From contig JALHNO010000002.1 of NCBI GenBank assembly GCA_022843465.1, positions 310,001 to 374,000 of the forward strand: a DNA stretch of 64,000 bases, given 5' to 3'. The position numbers and the translations under genes were made by a program. The stretch is from Pseudomonadota bacterium (GTDB lineage: Bacteria; Pseudomonadota; Gammaproteobacteria; Xanthomonadales; Ahniellaceae). Below the pieces are notes generated by a model. It worked only from the letters and a program-made list of their open reading frames with translations, was not told the DNA's origin and made no database searches. Shown piece by piece: positions 17,939 to 27,923 of the stretch. The first letter of the stretch is position 1. Every line of letters begins with the position of its first letter.

Positions 17939-18974
17939 TGAGCACTCCGCGCGGCAGTTGCATGGTGATGCAATGCAGGCTGCCGTTTTGTTCGATCAGG
18001 GCGCGGCAGGGTACCGCAACTATTTCGCGGCCGGGAAATGCCTGCGCCAGTACGGCCACGGCCCCGGAATCCGCCGCGTCTCCGTAGGCCGGCATCAGCA
18101 CGGCGCCGTTGATGATCAGGAAGTTGGCATAGCTGGCGGCCAGGCGCCTGCCGTCGGCGGCATGGATCGGCTGCGGCCAGGGCAGGGCGAACAGCCGGTA
18201 GGGATGTCCTTTGGCAGTGCGCAACCCGGCAATTTCGTTCGCCATGGCGCCGAGCGCTGCGTAATGCGAATCGTCAGGGTCATCACAGGACTGGAACACG
18301 ATCGCATCGACCGCGGCGAATCGCGCCAGCGTGTCGATGTGGGCGTCGGTGTCGTCGCCCTGCAGTTCGCCATGCTCCAGCATCAGCACACGGCTGGCGT
18401 GCAGCATCTCCGAGAGTCGCGCGCTCAGTGCTTCGCGATCCAGTGCAGGGTGGCGCTCATGCAGACAGTGCCAGGTGGTAAGCACGGTGCCGGCACCATC
18501 ACCGTCGATGGCACCGCCTTCGAGGGCGAAGTCCCAGGAGCCGACGCTTGCCCGGCGGAACAGGTTCGCCGAGTGCAGGGCACTGACCAGCAGATCGTCG
18601 CGGCTGGCTTCGTACTTGCCGCCCCAGCCGGTGAAGCGAAAGTCGCTCAGCAGGAAGGCATTGTCCGTTACCAGGGTGACCGGGCCGGAATCGCGCAGCC
18701 AGGTGTCATCGTAGGCAGCATGCGCGAAACGCAGCGTCTTGGCCGACTCGAACCCGGCACCGAGCCGCGCGCGCACCTCCGACTCGGTGCCCGCATCCGG
18801 AACGATGACAACGGCCGTCTGAAAACGGCAGATCGCACGCAGCAGGTCAAGATAGTTCGCCTGGACATCGGCGAGATTGGCTGCCCAATCGGTTTCGGCA
18901 TGGGGCCAAGCCAGCAGGACGGCGTCCTGCGGTTCCCATTCGGCGGGCCAGCGCCAATCGGTTGCCGTCGTCAA
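17925..18974 (-). CDS. aguA: Agmatine deiminase
   Basis: 349 residues of the Porphyromonas-type PAD/agmatine deiminase family. Motifs: WPHAETDW near the N terminus, DDTWLRDSGP, LEGGAIDGDG, DDTDAHIDTLARF, and catalytic C335 in GSLHCITMQLP. It converts agmatine to N-carbamoylputrescine, the substrate of the adjacent AguB. The apparent start is TTG at 18974, overlapping the upstream gene's stop (TTGA). Translation coupling probably compensates for the weak start codon. Confidence 0.92.
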   Translation of the reverse strand: MTTATDWRWPAEWEPQDAVLLAWPHAETDWAANLADVQANYLDLLRAICRFQTAVVIVPDAGTESEVRARLGAGFESAKTLRFAHAAYDDTWLRDSGPVTLVTDNAFLLSDFRFTGWGGKYEASRDDLLVSALHSANLFRRASVGSWDFALEGGAIDGDGAGTVLTTWHCLHERHPALDREALSARLSEMLHASRVLMLEHGELQGDDTDAHIDTLARFAAVDAIVFQSCDDPDDSHYAALGAMANEIAGLRTAKGHPYRLFALPWPQPIHAADGRRLAASYANFLIINGAVLMPAYGDAADSGAVAVLAQAFPGREIVAVPCRALIEQNGSLHCITMQLPRGVLNVES

Positions 18975-19285
18975 CTGGTCGGCCTCGGTCCCTTCTCGTC
19001 AGCATGCGCCTTGTTCACTACGGTAGTGATCACGTGCGAATGCTCGAAGTAGACCGTGAAGCTCTCGTATACCCAGCGCGTGATCGGCGGATCACCCACC
19101 GGGCCAACGCGGTGCAGTGGCGGGCCGAAGCGGGCCTCGACCTTGTTCATGACATCACCGCGCGCCGGATGCGGATTGCTCGCTGCGGCCTCGCGGCGCT
19201 CAATCAGCAAGGTATCGGCACGGCTCGTAGGAGCAGCCGCGAGCGTCACCACCACCAAAGCAGCCAGACCCATATACTTGTTCAT
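18971..19285 (-). CDS. Small secreted conserved protein, unknown function
   Basis: 104 residues. A signal peptide (MNKYMGLAALVVVTLAAAPTSRA) precedes a short domain with GDVMNKVEARFGPP and PITRWVYESFTVYFEHSHVI. The rhythm is like small BamE/SmpA-type periplasmic domains, but I cannot assign a function. A perfect GGAGG sits 5 bases before ATG 19285, which fixes the start. It is translationally coupled to aguA. Confidence 0.75.
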   Translation of the reverse strand: MNKYMGLAALVVVTLAAAPTSRADTLLIERREAAASNPHPARGDVMNKVEARFGPPLHRVGPVGDPPITRWVYESFTVYFEHSHVITTVVNKAHADEKGPRPTS

Positions 19286-19520
19286 CGTAGCCTCCAGGCG
19301 CTGCATGCCCCTGATACCGATCTTTGTAGCAAAAGCCGACCGCGACTTCCATGATCGCCTTCATGGAGCGGCATTCGGAAGCGTTCTGGCTGCCGGTGTG
19401 CAGGCTCCCGGCAGGTCTTGCCGGGGCCGCCAAGGCGGTATGCGCGGTCCCAGACCGGTTCCGGGAGGAGCCGCAGCCGGGATCTCGCCCCGACGCGCCC
19501 GGCGCCCGACAACGCCATCC

Positions 19521-19550
19521 AAAAACCAGAAAGCCGGCAATTGCCGGCTT
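19521..19550 (-). terminator. Intrinsic terminator of rpmJ
   Basis: A perfect 20-bp palindrome (arms AAGCCGGCAA, 19531-19550) is followed on the minus strand by TCTGGTTTTT, starting 25 bases after the rpmJ stop. Confidence 0.8.
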
Positions 19551-19575
19551 CCAGTGGGGCTGCGTGGGCGCTGGA

Positions 19576-19701
19576 TCAGCGCTGACGGGCCTTGAAGCGC
19601 GGGTTGGACTTGCAGATCACGAACACCTTGCCGCGACGACGGACGATCTTGCAATCGCGATGACGGGCTTTTGCGGATTTCAGCGAGGACAGGACTTTCA
19701 T
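19576..19701 (-). CDS. rpmJ: 50S ribosomal protein L36, zinc-free form
   Basis: 41 residues, starting [18 protein letters not shown] and ending NPRFKARQR. The zinc ligands of the C+ form (CxxC, Cys, His) are incomplete: only two cysteines remain (C17 and C30), and the final His is replaced by Ala. This is the zinc-independent type (YkgO-like), here longer than the 37-38 residue C+ form. The gene stands alone with its own terminator, outside any ribosomal-protein operon in this window. Confidence 0.93.
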   Translation of the reverse strand: MKVLSSLKSAKARHRDCKIVRRRGKVFVICKSNPRFKARQR

Positions 19702-19955
19702 GGCGGTTCCGGGTTTGGTAGTTATGCGGAAAGCCGGCGAGTGTATCGCCATGTCTGGCTTCGTGCAAGGCGGGCGAGCCCGGTTGCCACGTGAGGTGGT
19801 CGCCGCCCGAGCCTGCCGGGGCGCGCCAGGGCTGTCCAGCATAGCAGTGCCAGCCTGGGCACACTCGCCGGGATTCCGCTTCGACAGCGAACGGCCATCG
19901 TGGCGCGCAGTCCGTCTGCTAAATTTGGCGGCCCCGTACCCGACGAATCCGACCG

Positions 19956-21353
19956 ATGACTTCAGCCAAGGCCCGAACCATGCCCGGCGTGATGGAGCTG
20001 CTGCCGCTCGATCAGATTGCCTTCCAGAACATGCTCGATACCGTGCGCCGCAACTTCGAGCGCTTCGGCTTTCTGCCGATCGAAACCCCGGCGATCGAGT
20101 TCAGCAATATCCTGTTGACCAAATCCGGCGGCGAAACCGAACGTCAGGTCTACTTCGTGCAATCCACCGGTAGCCTGAAGCAGGGTGACGAGCCCGAGCT
20201 GGCGTTGCGTTTTGACCTGACGGTGCCGCTGGCGCGCTACGTGGCCGAGCACGAGCAGCAGCTGACCTTTCCGTTCCGTCGCTACCAGATGCAGCGTGTG
20301 TACCGCGGCGAGTCGGCGCAGCGCGGCCGCTATCGCGAGTTCTATCAGTGCGACATCGATGTGATCGGCAAGGACCAGCTGTCGGTCCGGTTCGATGCCG
20401 AGTTGCCGGCGGTGATCTACTCGATCTTCCGCGAGCTCGAGATCGGCCCGTTCTGCATCCAGATCAACAACCGCAAGCTGATCCGTGGATTTTTCCAGTC
20501 GCTCGGTATTGCTGACGGCGAGCGCCAGATGCTGGTGCTGCGCGAAGTCGACAAGCTCGACAAGCGTGGCGAACAGAAGGTCCGCGATACCTTGCGTGGC
20601 GAAGGCTTCGCGCTTGAGCCGGCCGTGGTGGACGCCATTCTGGCCTTCGTCGGCACGCGTTCGCAGGGGCATGAGGATGCCCTGCGTCGGCTTGATGCGA
20701 TCGCCGTTGACAATGAACTCGCTGCCGCGGGCGTGGCCGAACTGCGCGAAGTGCTCGGCCTGGTGCGTGCGCTGGGCGTGCCGGAAACCCATTACGCACT
20801 CAATTTCTCGATCGCGCGCGGCCTCGATTACTACACCGGCACGGTCTACGAGACCACGCTCAATCTGCACCCGGAGATCGGCAGCATCTGTTCCGGCGGT
20901 CGCTACGAAGATCTGGCCAGCCAGTACACGCGCTCGCGGCTGCCGGGCGTCGGCATTTCCATCGGCGCGACCCGCTTGTTCTGGCAACTGCAGCAGGCCG
21001 GTCTTGCGGCCAGAGGTCGCAGCCATGTGCAGGTTCTGGTGGCCTTGATGGATGAGGCCAACCTGCCGTTGTATCTGGAGCTTGGCACCCAGTTGCGTCT
21101 GGCTGGAATCAATACCGAGGTGCAGTTGGAGACGCGCAAACTGGCGCGCCAGTTCCAGTATGCCGATCGTGCCGGCATCCGCTTTGTCGCGGTGCTGGGT
21201 TCGGACGAAATCGCCAAGGGGACGGTAGCCGTGAAAGACATGCGTCGACAGGAGCAGTTCGAGGTCAAGCGGGAGGATCTGATCAAGACCTTGCGCGTCG
21301 AGATACAACAGGGCGAAGTGATGGACGCGCTGTCCGGTCAGGCGGCGCCATGA
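19956..21353 (+). CDS. hisS: Histidyl-tRNA synthetase
   Basis: 465 residues of class II synthetase. Motif 2 region ([34 protein letters not shown]), histidine-binding [11 protein letters not shown], and motif 3 ([12 protein letters not shown]) are clear, with an anticodon-binding domain from about residue 345. It charges tRNA-His. Its stop overlaps the start of the ammonia-lyase gene (ATGA). Confidence 0.96.
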   Translation: MTSAKARTMPGVMELLPLDQIAFQNMLDTVRRNFERFGFLPIETPAIEFSNILLTKSGGETERQVYFVQSTGSLKQGDEPELALRFDLTVPLARYVAEHEQQLTFPFRRYQMQRVYRGESAQRGRYREFYQCDIDVIGKDQLSVRFDAELPAVIYSIFRELEIGPFCIQINNRKLIRGFFQSLGIADGERQMLVLREVDKLDKRGEQKVRDTLRGEGFALEPAVVDAILAFVGTRSQGHEDALRRLDAIAVDNELAAAGVAELREVLGLVRALGVPETHYALNFSIARGLDYYTGTVYETTLNLHPEIGSICSGGRYEDLASQYTRSRLPGVGISIGATRLFWQLQQAGLAARGRSHVQVLVALMDEANLPLYLELGTQLRLAGINTEVQLETRKLARQFQYADRAGIRFVAVLGSDEIAKGTVAVKDMRRQEQFEVKREDLIKTLRVEIQQGEVMDALSGQAAP

Positions 21354-23236
21354 GCGCGACGATCCTGCTCGATGGCGAGTCGCTGACGCGCGCCGATGTG
21401 TACGCCATCAGTTTGGGCGCGCGCGTCGAACTCGCACCCGCGGCCCTGGTTCGGGTTGAGCGGGCGGCGGCGTTTCTCGCCGAGCGCGTCCGCCGCGAGG
21501 AACCCATTTACGGCGTGACCACGGGCTTCGGCAGCAATGCCGACAAATTGCTCGGGGCACGACGGGCACGCGATGATCTGCCCGGTGGAAACCCGGAGCC
21601 ACGCGAAGCCAGCCTGCTCGAAGAGTTGCAGAACAATCTGATCATCACCCATGCGGTCTGCGTTGGCGAGCCGTTTCCTGCCGATGTCGTGCGCGCAATG
21701 CTCGGTCTTCGCATCAATACCCTGTTGCGCGGTCATTCCGGCATTCGCCCGAGCACCCTGCAGGCGCTGGCGGACATGCTCAACGCTGGCATCGTGCCGG
21801 TGGTGCCACGGATGGGATCGGTCGGCGCCAGCGGTGATCTGGCGCCGCTGTCGCATCTGGCGATCGTCCTGCTTGGTGGTGGCGAGGCGTTCTATCAGGG
21901 CGAGCGCCTGCGGGGCGCCGAGGCTCTGGCGCGCGCCGGATTGCAGCCGGTACGGCTCTCCTTCAAGGAGGGGCTTGCGCTCAACAACGGCACTACCCAG
22001 ATGCTGGCCTGCGGTGCCCTGGTGCTGGCGCGCATCGAGCGTCTGCTGGAAGTCGCTGAGCTGGCGGCGGCAATGACGCTGGAGGCTTTTGCTGGCCGCA
22101 GCGGTGCCTTCGAAGAAGATGTCCATGCGCTGCGACCGCATCCTGGTCAGCTCGCCAGTGCACGCGGACTGCGCCGGCTCATGCAGGGCTCGCGTCTGGT
22201 GGATATCCCCTACCATCTGGTGCCGCGTTTCCGTACCTGGTTGCCGGAGAGCTGGCAGGAGCCAGCGGATCAGGCGCACCGTTTCGATATCTGCTGGGAC
22301 TATGTGCCGCCCTCGCAACGTCATGGGCGGGAGAATTTCTACAAGCGTTTCCTGCCGTTCAAGGGCGGCAAGAAGCATCAGCCGCAGGATGCCTACTCGC
22401 TGCGCTGCATGCCGCAAGTGCACGGCGCGGTGCGCGACGCCTATGCCCAGGCCTGTCGGGTGATTGATATCGAATTGAACGCGGTGACCGACAATCCGCT
22501 GGTCTTCCCGGATCGCGCGCATGCCCGCCACATCGAAGACCAGGTGATCTCGGCCGGGCACTTCCACGGCATGCCGCTGGCGCTGGCAATGGCCTATCTG
22601 AAGGCGGCGATTCCGGTGCTGGCCAGTATTTCGGAACGGCGCATCAACAAGCTGGTCGATCCGGCCACCAATGACGGACTGCCGGCCTTTCTGATCGGCA
22701 ATGAAGACGCCACCGATTCGGGCTTCATGATCATCCAGTACACCGCAGCAGCTCTGGTCAATGACCTGGCGACGCGCGCGCATCCGGCATCGGTCTACTC
22801 GGTGCCGACCAGTGCCAATGCCGAAGACCATGTGTCGATGGGGGCCAACGAAGCACGCCATGCCCTCGACATGAGTGCCGACCTCGCCCGTGTGCTGGCG
22901 CTGGAAATCTATACGGCAGCGCAGGCGCTCGATTACCGTCAGGAAATGCTGAACGCTGCGCGTACGCTGGCGCGTCGCGGCGATGTCGATGCCTTCATCG
23001 CCAAGATATCCAATCCGCCTGCCGCAGACTCGGCTGTCTACGCACGGTTCCGCAGCGAGGTCGCCGAACTGATGCGCCAGCTCGCCGAGGCGCCCGCGTT
23101 CACGCCCTCGGCTGCCGTCGCCAAGGCGCTGGCAACGGTGCGCGGCGAGATCGCCTTCATGGATCGCGACCGCGCCATGGATGGCGAGGTCGCGCGCATC
23201 TGCGCGATGGTCGAGGAAGGCAGGTTCTCGTCCTGA
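21350..23236 (+). CDS. MIO-type aromatic amino acid ammonia-lyase, histidine ammonia-lyase-like, enlarged
   Basis: 628 residues, about 110 more than a typical HutH. The MIO cofactor triad A160-S161-G162 lies in [14 protein letters not shown], and catalytic Y54 in [32 protein letters not shown] and [12 protein letters not shown] are conserved. The selectivity region reads NLIITHA, nearest the Ser-His of histidine lyases and unlike the His-Leu of tyrosine lyases. Extra residues lie after YGVTTGFG (about 66-86) and at about 285-343 just before QDAYSLR. No other hut genes are present. Coupled to hisS by ATGA. Deamination of histidine or another aromatic amino acid is expected; the substrate is not certain. 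Confidence 0.82.
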   Translation: MSATILLDGESLTRADVYAISLGARVELAPAALVRVERAAAFLAERVRREEPIYGVTTGFGSNADKLLGARRARDDLPGGNPEPREASLLEELQNNLIITHAVCVGEPFPADVVRAMLGLRINTLLRGHSGIRPSTLQALADMLNAGIVPVVPRMGSVGASGDLAPLSHLAIVLLGGGEAFYQGERLRGAEALARAGLQPVRLSFKEGLALNNGTTQMLACGALVLARIERLLEVAELAAAMTLEAFAGRSGAFEEDVHALRPHPGQLASARGLRRLMQGSRLVDIPYHLVPRFRTWLPESWQEPADQAHRFDICWDYVPPSQRHGRENFYKRFLPFKGGKKHQPQDAYSLRCMPQVHGAVRDAYAQACRVIDIELNAVTDNPLVFPDRAHARHIEDQVISAGHFHGMPLALAMAYLKAAIPVLASISERRINKLVDPATNDGLPAFLIGNEDATDSGFMIIQYTAAALVNDLATRAHPASVYSVPTSANAEDHVSMGANEARHALDMSADLARVLALEIYTAAQALDYRQEMLNAARTLARRGDVDAFIAKISNPPAADSAVYARFRSEVAELMRQLAEAPAFTPSAAVAKALATVRGEIAFMDRDRAMDGEVARICAMVEEGRFSS

Positions 23237-23283
23237 TTATCGTTGGGGTGCGCTGATCTACGCCCACAGATATCGTGCACGAC

Positions 23284-25140
23284 TCAGCGATTTGCCGCTG
23301 CCGGCGGATGGTCGTCGGCATTGGCCAGTACCACGCGGTTGCGCCCGAGGCTCTTGGCGCGATAGAGCGCGTGGTCGGCGGTCTGCAGCAGTTCACGGGC
23401 GTGGCCAGGCTGATCTCCGGGCTGGGTGGCGACGCCGATACTGACGGTCATCGCGAGCTTCTTGTCGGCGTGGGTAACCCGCATTGCCTCGATCTCACTG
23501 CGCAGCAGTTCGGCGCGTTGCGCGGCGGCGTGGATGTCGGCGCCGGGCAGCATCACGACAAATTCCTCACCGCCGAAGCGGGCAACAAAATCGTCAGCCT
23601 CGCGGATGCAGGAACGCAGTTTTGCAGCCACCGCGCACAGGCAACTGTCGCCAGCGAGATGGCCATGAAGATCATTGATGCGCTTGAAGTGATCAATGTC
23701 GACCATCAGCAACGACAGGGGTTCGTGGCGCTCGTAGGCCACCGCGAGGCCGCGTTCCAGCGCCTCATCCAGGAAGTAGCGATTGTGTGCACCGGTGAGG
23801 CCGTCGCGCTGGCTGTATTCGCGTAGACGCCGGTTGGCGCCCTGCAGTTCACCCAGGGCGGCGTGCAGTTCAGTCGTACGCTCACGAACGCGCGCCTCCA
23901 GGCGCTCTGCGGTTTCCGAGTGCAGCGCATGGTTCTCGCGTTGCAGTTCATTGATCCGATAGGCCAGGGCAAACGACAGCAGCAACATTTCGGCAGCCGA
24001 ACCGAACAGGATTCCGTACTCGGTGTAGAAGTTCTTTGGCAACAGCCCGAACGAAACCGAGGCGTAGACGACAATCCCCATCAGCATCATCGTCCACGCC
24101 AGCAGGTAGTACTTGGCTGCCTTCATGTGATTGCGCCAGGCACTCAGGGCCGAGCCGATTGCGACTATCGCGACCACAAATACGCTGGCGGTCTCGATCT
24201 GGATCGCCAGTCGATAGCCGATGAAAGGCGCCGCCACCAGGATCGCGGCCATCGCCAGCATCAGTCCCTCGAGCGCGCGGTTGGCTCTCGGCGCGCGCAT
24301 CGGAAGCTCGAGGAAGCGCCGGGTGAACGCCAGGATGGCCAGCAGGGATGCGGGGATCAGCAGGATCAGCGTGAAGTCGTCCCAGATCGGCGCGTTCGGC
24401 CACAGATACTGGAACGTCAGCCCATTGATGTTGGCCTGCCCCAGCCCGAATGAGGCGACATACAGCACGTAGTAGAGAAAGCTGCGATCGCGGGTCGCGA
24501 AGAACAGCAGCAGGTTGTAGCTGAGCAGACCAAACAGCAGGCCATAGTAGGTGCCCAGTTCGAGTTGCCAATGCTGGTTGCTGCCCAGGAACCGGGTCTC
24601 GGTACTGAGCAGCAGGGGCACCTGCATCGAGCTTTCGGTATCCACGCGCAACAGCAATTCGCGGCTCTGGCCGCGCGGAATGTCGATCGCGAAATTGAAA
24701 TGCCGATGCGAAAACCGCCGTGCAGCAAACGGCTCACGGTCGCCGCCGCGCTGGTGCGTGCGGGCGCCGGCAGGGTCGTAGACGTAGAGATCGATCTGGT
24801 CGAGCAGGGCGTACTCGATGACCAGCAACCAGCGCGAATCCGCATGTGACTGGTTGAAGGTACTCAGGTGAAACCAGTAGACGCCGTCGGTGAATCCGTA
24901 GGTGGGGGGCCATTGTTCAACGCGCGTGGCGTCTTCGGCGCGCAGGCTGGCCAGGGCCTGATCCGCCAGCAATTGGCCATCCGGGTCGACCAGCACGCGC
25001 AGTGCGGTGACGGGAACCACCGAATCGATGCCTTGGACCAAAACCACGCGCTCAGGCGGGTCCGCTCGCAACGGTGCGCCGGCAAGCGCGAGCACGAGCA
25101 GGGCCAGCAGCGCCAGCGTGATCGTCGACTCCCGCCTCAT
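23284..25140 (-). CDS. 7TM-DISM membrane sensor diguanylate cyclase
   Basis: 618 residues. Signal peptide (1-26), periplasmic 7TMR-DISMED2-type sensor (about 30-175, with VYWFHLSTFNQ), seven membrane helices (about 185-385), a coiled coil, then a GGDEF domain with DGLTGAHNRYFLDEAL and active-site GGEEF at 523-527. It should make cyclic di-GMP in response to a periplasmic ligand, perhaps a carbohydrate. The residue at the inhibitory I-site arginine position is not Arg (it reads EADD in place of RxxD), so product inhibition may be weak. The frame is open far upstream, but ATG 25140 gives a clean signal peptide. Confidence 0.88.
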   Translation of the reverse strand: MRRESTITLALLALLVLALAGAPLRADPPERVVLVQGIDSVVPVTALRVLVDPDGQLLADQALASLRAEDATRVEQWPPTYGFTDGVYWFHLSTFNQSHADSRWLLVIEYALLDQIDLYVYDPAGARTHQRGGDREPFAARRFSHRHFNFAIDIPRGQSRELLLRVDTESSMQVPLLLSTETRFLGSNQHWQLELGTYYGLLFGLLSYNLLLFFATRDRSFLYYVLYVASFGLGQANINGLTFQYLWPNAPIWDDFTLILLIPASLLAILAFTRRFLELPMRAPRANRALEGLMLAMAAILVAAPFIGYRLAIQIETASVFVVAIVAIGSALSAWRNHMKAAKYYLLAWTMMLMGIVVYASVSFGLLPKNFYTEYGILFGSAAEMLLLSFALAYRINELQRENHALHSETAERLEARVRERTTELHAALGELQGANRRLREYSQRDGLTGAHNRYFLDEALERGLAVAYERHEPLSLLMVDIDHFKRINDLHGHLAGDSCLCAVAAKLRSCIREADDFVARFGGEEFVVMLPGADIHAAAQRAELLRSEIEAMRVTHADKKLAMTVSIGVATQPGDQPGHARELLQTADHALYRAKSLGRNRVVLANADDHPPAAANR

Positions 25141-25246
25141 CGTGCAACCCCCGGTGCCGTGGCCGGCGCAGGCTCGGGAAGCCGTGCCGGCTTGGCGTTC
25201 TGTGTTGCAAGCGTGGGCCAAGTCCGGGCCCGGTGCAATGCAAACC

Positions 25247-25296
25247 TTGTGAATTCTTGTCGGATCATGTAATAATGCGCTATCACATGAATTCAC
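25247..25296 (+). promoter_or_regulatory. Candidate promoter/operator of the his operon
   Basis: TTGTGA (25247-25252), an 18-base spacer and AATAAT (25271-25276) make a plausible sigma-70 promoter. It lies inside inverted repeats: GTGAATTC (25249-25256) with GAATTCAC (25289-25296), and TCATGT (25265-25270) with ACATGA (25285-25290). The right arm ACATGAATTCAC joins both half-sites, while the left pair is split by 8 bases. The region is AT-rich against a GC-rich background. A repressor, most simply the TrpR-like product of the first gene, is the likely binder (inference). Confidence 0.55.
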
Positions 25297-25318
25297 CGAT
25301 CCGAACGAGAAGAGCACC

Positions 25319-25732
25319 ATGAAGAAGCGCTGGGTAAAAGCAGAGGGCGATCTCGACGCCCAGCCCGATCTCTTCGATGCCATCGCCAGCATGCATTCCG
25401 CCGATGAAGTGCGGGAACTTCTGCTCGATCTGTGCACGCCGGCCGAGCTGGAAGCACTGACCGACCGCTGGCGGGTTGTTCCCTATCTGGTACGTGGCCT
25501 GCCCTATCGGGAGATTCACGATCTGACTGCGGTCAGTGTCACCACAATAGGACGGGTTGCACGTTGTCTCCTGCTCGGTGAGGGCGGTTACCAGTTGGCT
25601 GCGCGACGGCTTGAGTTGCCGCGCGCGCGCGATCCTGCCGACGCCGAACCCGGTCTCCTGCCCGGACATCCCAACAACAGACTGCGCGGCAGCGATGTCG
25701 CGCGCGCAACAAGCAAAGGAAGGCAACGATGA
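25319..25732 (+). CDS. TrpR/YerC-family regulator heading the his operon
   Basis: 137 residues. Residues about 15-95 match the TrpR/YerC-YecD fold: LLLDLCTPAELEALTDRWRVVPYLVRGLPYREIHDLTAVSVTTIGRVARCL, with a helix-turn-helix at the end. The C-terminal 40 residues are Arg/Ala/Pro-rich and not typical. Members of this family next to his genes are thought to repress histidine synthesis. The stop overlaps hisG (ATGA), so it is made together with the enzymes. The inverted repeats in its promoter are the natural operator. Confidence 0.85.
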   Translation: MKKRWVKAEGDLDAQPDLFDAIASMHSADEVRELLLDLCTPAELEALTDRWRVVPYLVRGLPYREIHDLTAVSVTTIGRVARCLLLGEGGYQLAARRLELPRARDPADAEPGLLPGHPNNRLRGSDVARATSKGRQR

Positions 25733-26628
25733 AAACCCGCGACCGATTGCGCATTGCCGTGCAGAAATCGGGTCGACTCTCGGAGTCCTCGCAGACGCTG
25801 CTGGCGCAGTGTGGACTGAAATTCCGGCAGAGTCGCGACAAGCTGTTCTGCTTCGGTGAGACCCATCCGGTCGATCTGCTGCTGGTGCGCGATGATGACA
25901 TTCCGGGGTTGATCGCCGATGGTGTCTGCGACCTCGGTTTTGTCGGCCGCAATGTGCTGGAAGAGCAGCGCCTCGATCAGATCGCCAACAAGGGTGAGAG
26001 CGCCCTGCAGGCACTGCGTTCGCTCGGCTATGGCAGCTGTCGGCTGTCGATTGCCACGCCGCAGGATGAGGAATTCGAAGGTCCGCAGTCGCTCGCTGGA
26101 CGCCGCATCGCCACCAGTTACCCACGCCTGCTCGGGCGCTATCTCGCCGACGCGGGTGTCACTGCACAGATCGTCGTGCTCTCGGGTTCGGTCGAGATCG
26201 CTCCGCGTCTGGGTACCGCCGATGTGATCTGCGATCTGGTTTCTTCCGGGGCGACACTGATCGCCAACCAGTTGAAGGAATCGGTGACCCTGCTGGAGAG
26301 CGAGGCTGTGCTGGCGGCGGCAACGACCGAGTTTCTGGATACCCGACAGCCCATGCTGGACCTGTTGCTGCGTCGGCTGGATGGCGTGATGGCGGTGCGC
26401 GAGACCCGGTTGCTGATGATGCGCGCCAGCCGGCTCGCGCTCGCCAAGGTGCGCGGTGCCCTGCCGATCAATGCCTTCACTACCGTGATGGCGGTCCAGG
26501 ACGATGAATCCCAGGTGGCATTGCAGAGTGTGATCTCGGGCGCCTTTGGCTGGGCCGAACTCGAAGCCATCCAGGCCGCTGGCGCTACCCAGTTGCTCGT
26601 GCTTCCGGTCGAAAGGATGCTGGCATGA
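25729..26628 (+). CDS. hisG: ATP phosphoribosyltransferase (long form)
   Basis: 299 residues, the long HisG with a C-terminal regulatory domain (about 225-299) that senses histidine, so no HisZ is needed. Starts with [40 protein letters not shown] is the PRPP-binding signature. Catalyses the first step of histidine synthesis from ATP and PRPP. AAGGAAGG precedes the ATG, which overlaps the regulator's stop. Confidence 0.96.
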   Translation: MKTRDRLRIAVQKSGRLSESSQTLLAQCGLKFRQSRDKLFCFGETHPVDLLLVRDDDIPGLIADGVCDLGFVGRNVLEEQRLDQIANKGESALQALRSLGYGSCRLSIATPQDEEFEGPQSLAGRRIATSYPRLLGRYLADAGVTAQIVVLSGSVEIAPRLGTADVICDLVSSGATLIANQLKESVTLLESEAVLAAATTEFLDTRQPMLDLLLRRLDGVMAVRETRLLMMRASRLALAKVRGALPINAFTTVMAVQDDESQVALQSVISGAFGWAELEAIQAAGATQLLVLPVERMLA

Positions 26629-27923
26629 AGCCCCTGCGCTGGAGTGAACTGACCGAATTGGATCGGCGCGCCTTGCTGCAGCGACCGGCGCAGCAACGCC
26701 AGCCGGAGCTGCTCGCCGAAGTGAGCCGGCTGATCGAGCAGGTGCGTGCCGATGGTGATTCCACGCTGAGGGCATTGACGCGTCGGTTCGACGGCGTCGA
26801 ACTGGCCGAGCTCGAGGTTTCCACAGCGGAATTCGATGCCGCCGAGGCAGCCCTGTCGCCGACACTGCGTGCCGCAATCGATGAGGCCTACGCGCGCATC
26901 CGCGCTTTTCATCTGGCTGGCGTTGCCCAGCCGGTGCGCGTGGAGACCGCTCCGGGCGTGGTCTGCGAGCGCATTCCGCGCGCCATCGGCACCGTTGGTC
27001 TGTACGTTCCGGCAGGCTCGGCGCCCTTGCCATCGACTGCCTTGATGCTCGGTGTTCCGGCGCAGATTGCCGGTTGCGAGGCAATGATCCTGTGTTCCCC
27101 GCCGCAGGCCCATGGCGGTGTCGAGCCGAGCGTGCTGTATGCCGCCCGCCGCTGCGGGATCCGTCGCGTGTTCAAGCTCGGCGGTGCCCAGGCGATTGCT
27201 GCAATGGCTTATGGCAGCGAGTCGGTGCCACGTTGCGACAAGTTGTTTGGTCCCGGCAATTCCTGGGTCACCGCGGCCAAACTTGCGGTGTCCACCGATC
27301 CCGATGGCGCTGCCATTGATATGCCGGCCGGTCCGTCGGAACTGCTGGTGATTGCCGATGAGTCGGCGGTGCCGGCCTTCGTCGCAGCCGACCTGCTGTC
27401 GCAGGCCGAGCACGGCGGCGATTCCCAGGTGCTGCTGCTGACTACCCGTGAAGACATCGCGGAGCAGGTGCGCATCGAAATCGAACGGCAGTTGCCGGCC
27501 TTGCCACGTGCCGCGACGGCTGCTGCGGCACTCGGCAACAGTCGTGTGCTGATCGTCGATGATCTTGCCCAGGCGCTGGCGATTTCCAACCGCTATGCGC
27601 CCGAGCATCTGATCCTGTCGATCCGCGATGCGCGGACCTGGTTGCGCGAAGTCCGCAGCGCCGGTTCGGTGTTTCTCGGCAACCAGGCACCGGAATCAAT
27701 CGGCGACTACTGCAGCGGCACCAATCATGTGCTGCCCACCTACGGACTGGCGCGTTCCTACAGCGGCGTTTCGGTGCAGAGCTTCCAGACCTTCATCACC
27801 GTGCAGGAACTCAGTGCTGCCGGGCTCGCCGGCATCGGGCCCTGTGCGGTAGTCCTGGCGGAGGCGGAGGGACTGCAGGCGCATGCGCGTGCCGTCACCA
27901 TCCGGCTGGAGGCGCTGGCATGA
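26625..27923 (+). CDS. hisD: Histidinol dehydrogenase
   Basis: 432 residues. The family signature around [32 protein letters not shown] and the zinc/active-site segment [13 protein letters not shown] are clear, as is [20 protein letters not shown] near the C terminus. Oxidises histidinol to histidine in two NAD+-dependent steps. Overlaps hisG and hisC by four bases each. Confidence 0.96.
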   Translation: MKPLRWSELTELDRRALLQRPAQQRQPELLAEVSRLIEQVRADGDSTLRALTRRFDGVELAELEVSTAEFDAAEAALSPTLRAAIDEAYARIRAFHLAGVAQPVRVETAPGVVCERIPRAIGTVGLYVPAGSAPLPSTALMLGVPAQIAGCEAMILCSPPQAHGGVEPSVLYAARRCGIRRVFKLGGAQAIAAMAYGSESVPRCDKLFGPGNSWVTAAKLAVSTDPDGAAIDMPAGPSELLVIADESAVPAFVAADLLSQAEHGGDSQVLLLTTREDIAEQVRIEIERQLPALPRAATAAAALGNSRVLIVDDLAQALAISNRYAPEHLILSIRDARTWLREVRSAGSVFLGNQAPESIGDYCSGTNHVLPTYGLARSYSGVSVQSFQTFITVQELSAAGLAGIGPCAVVLAEAEGLQAHARAVTIRLEALA

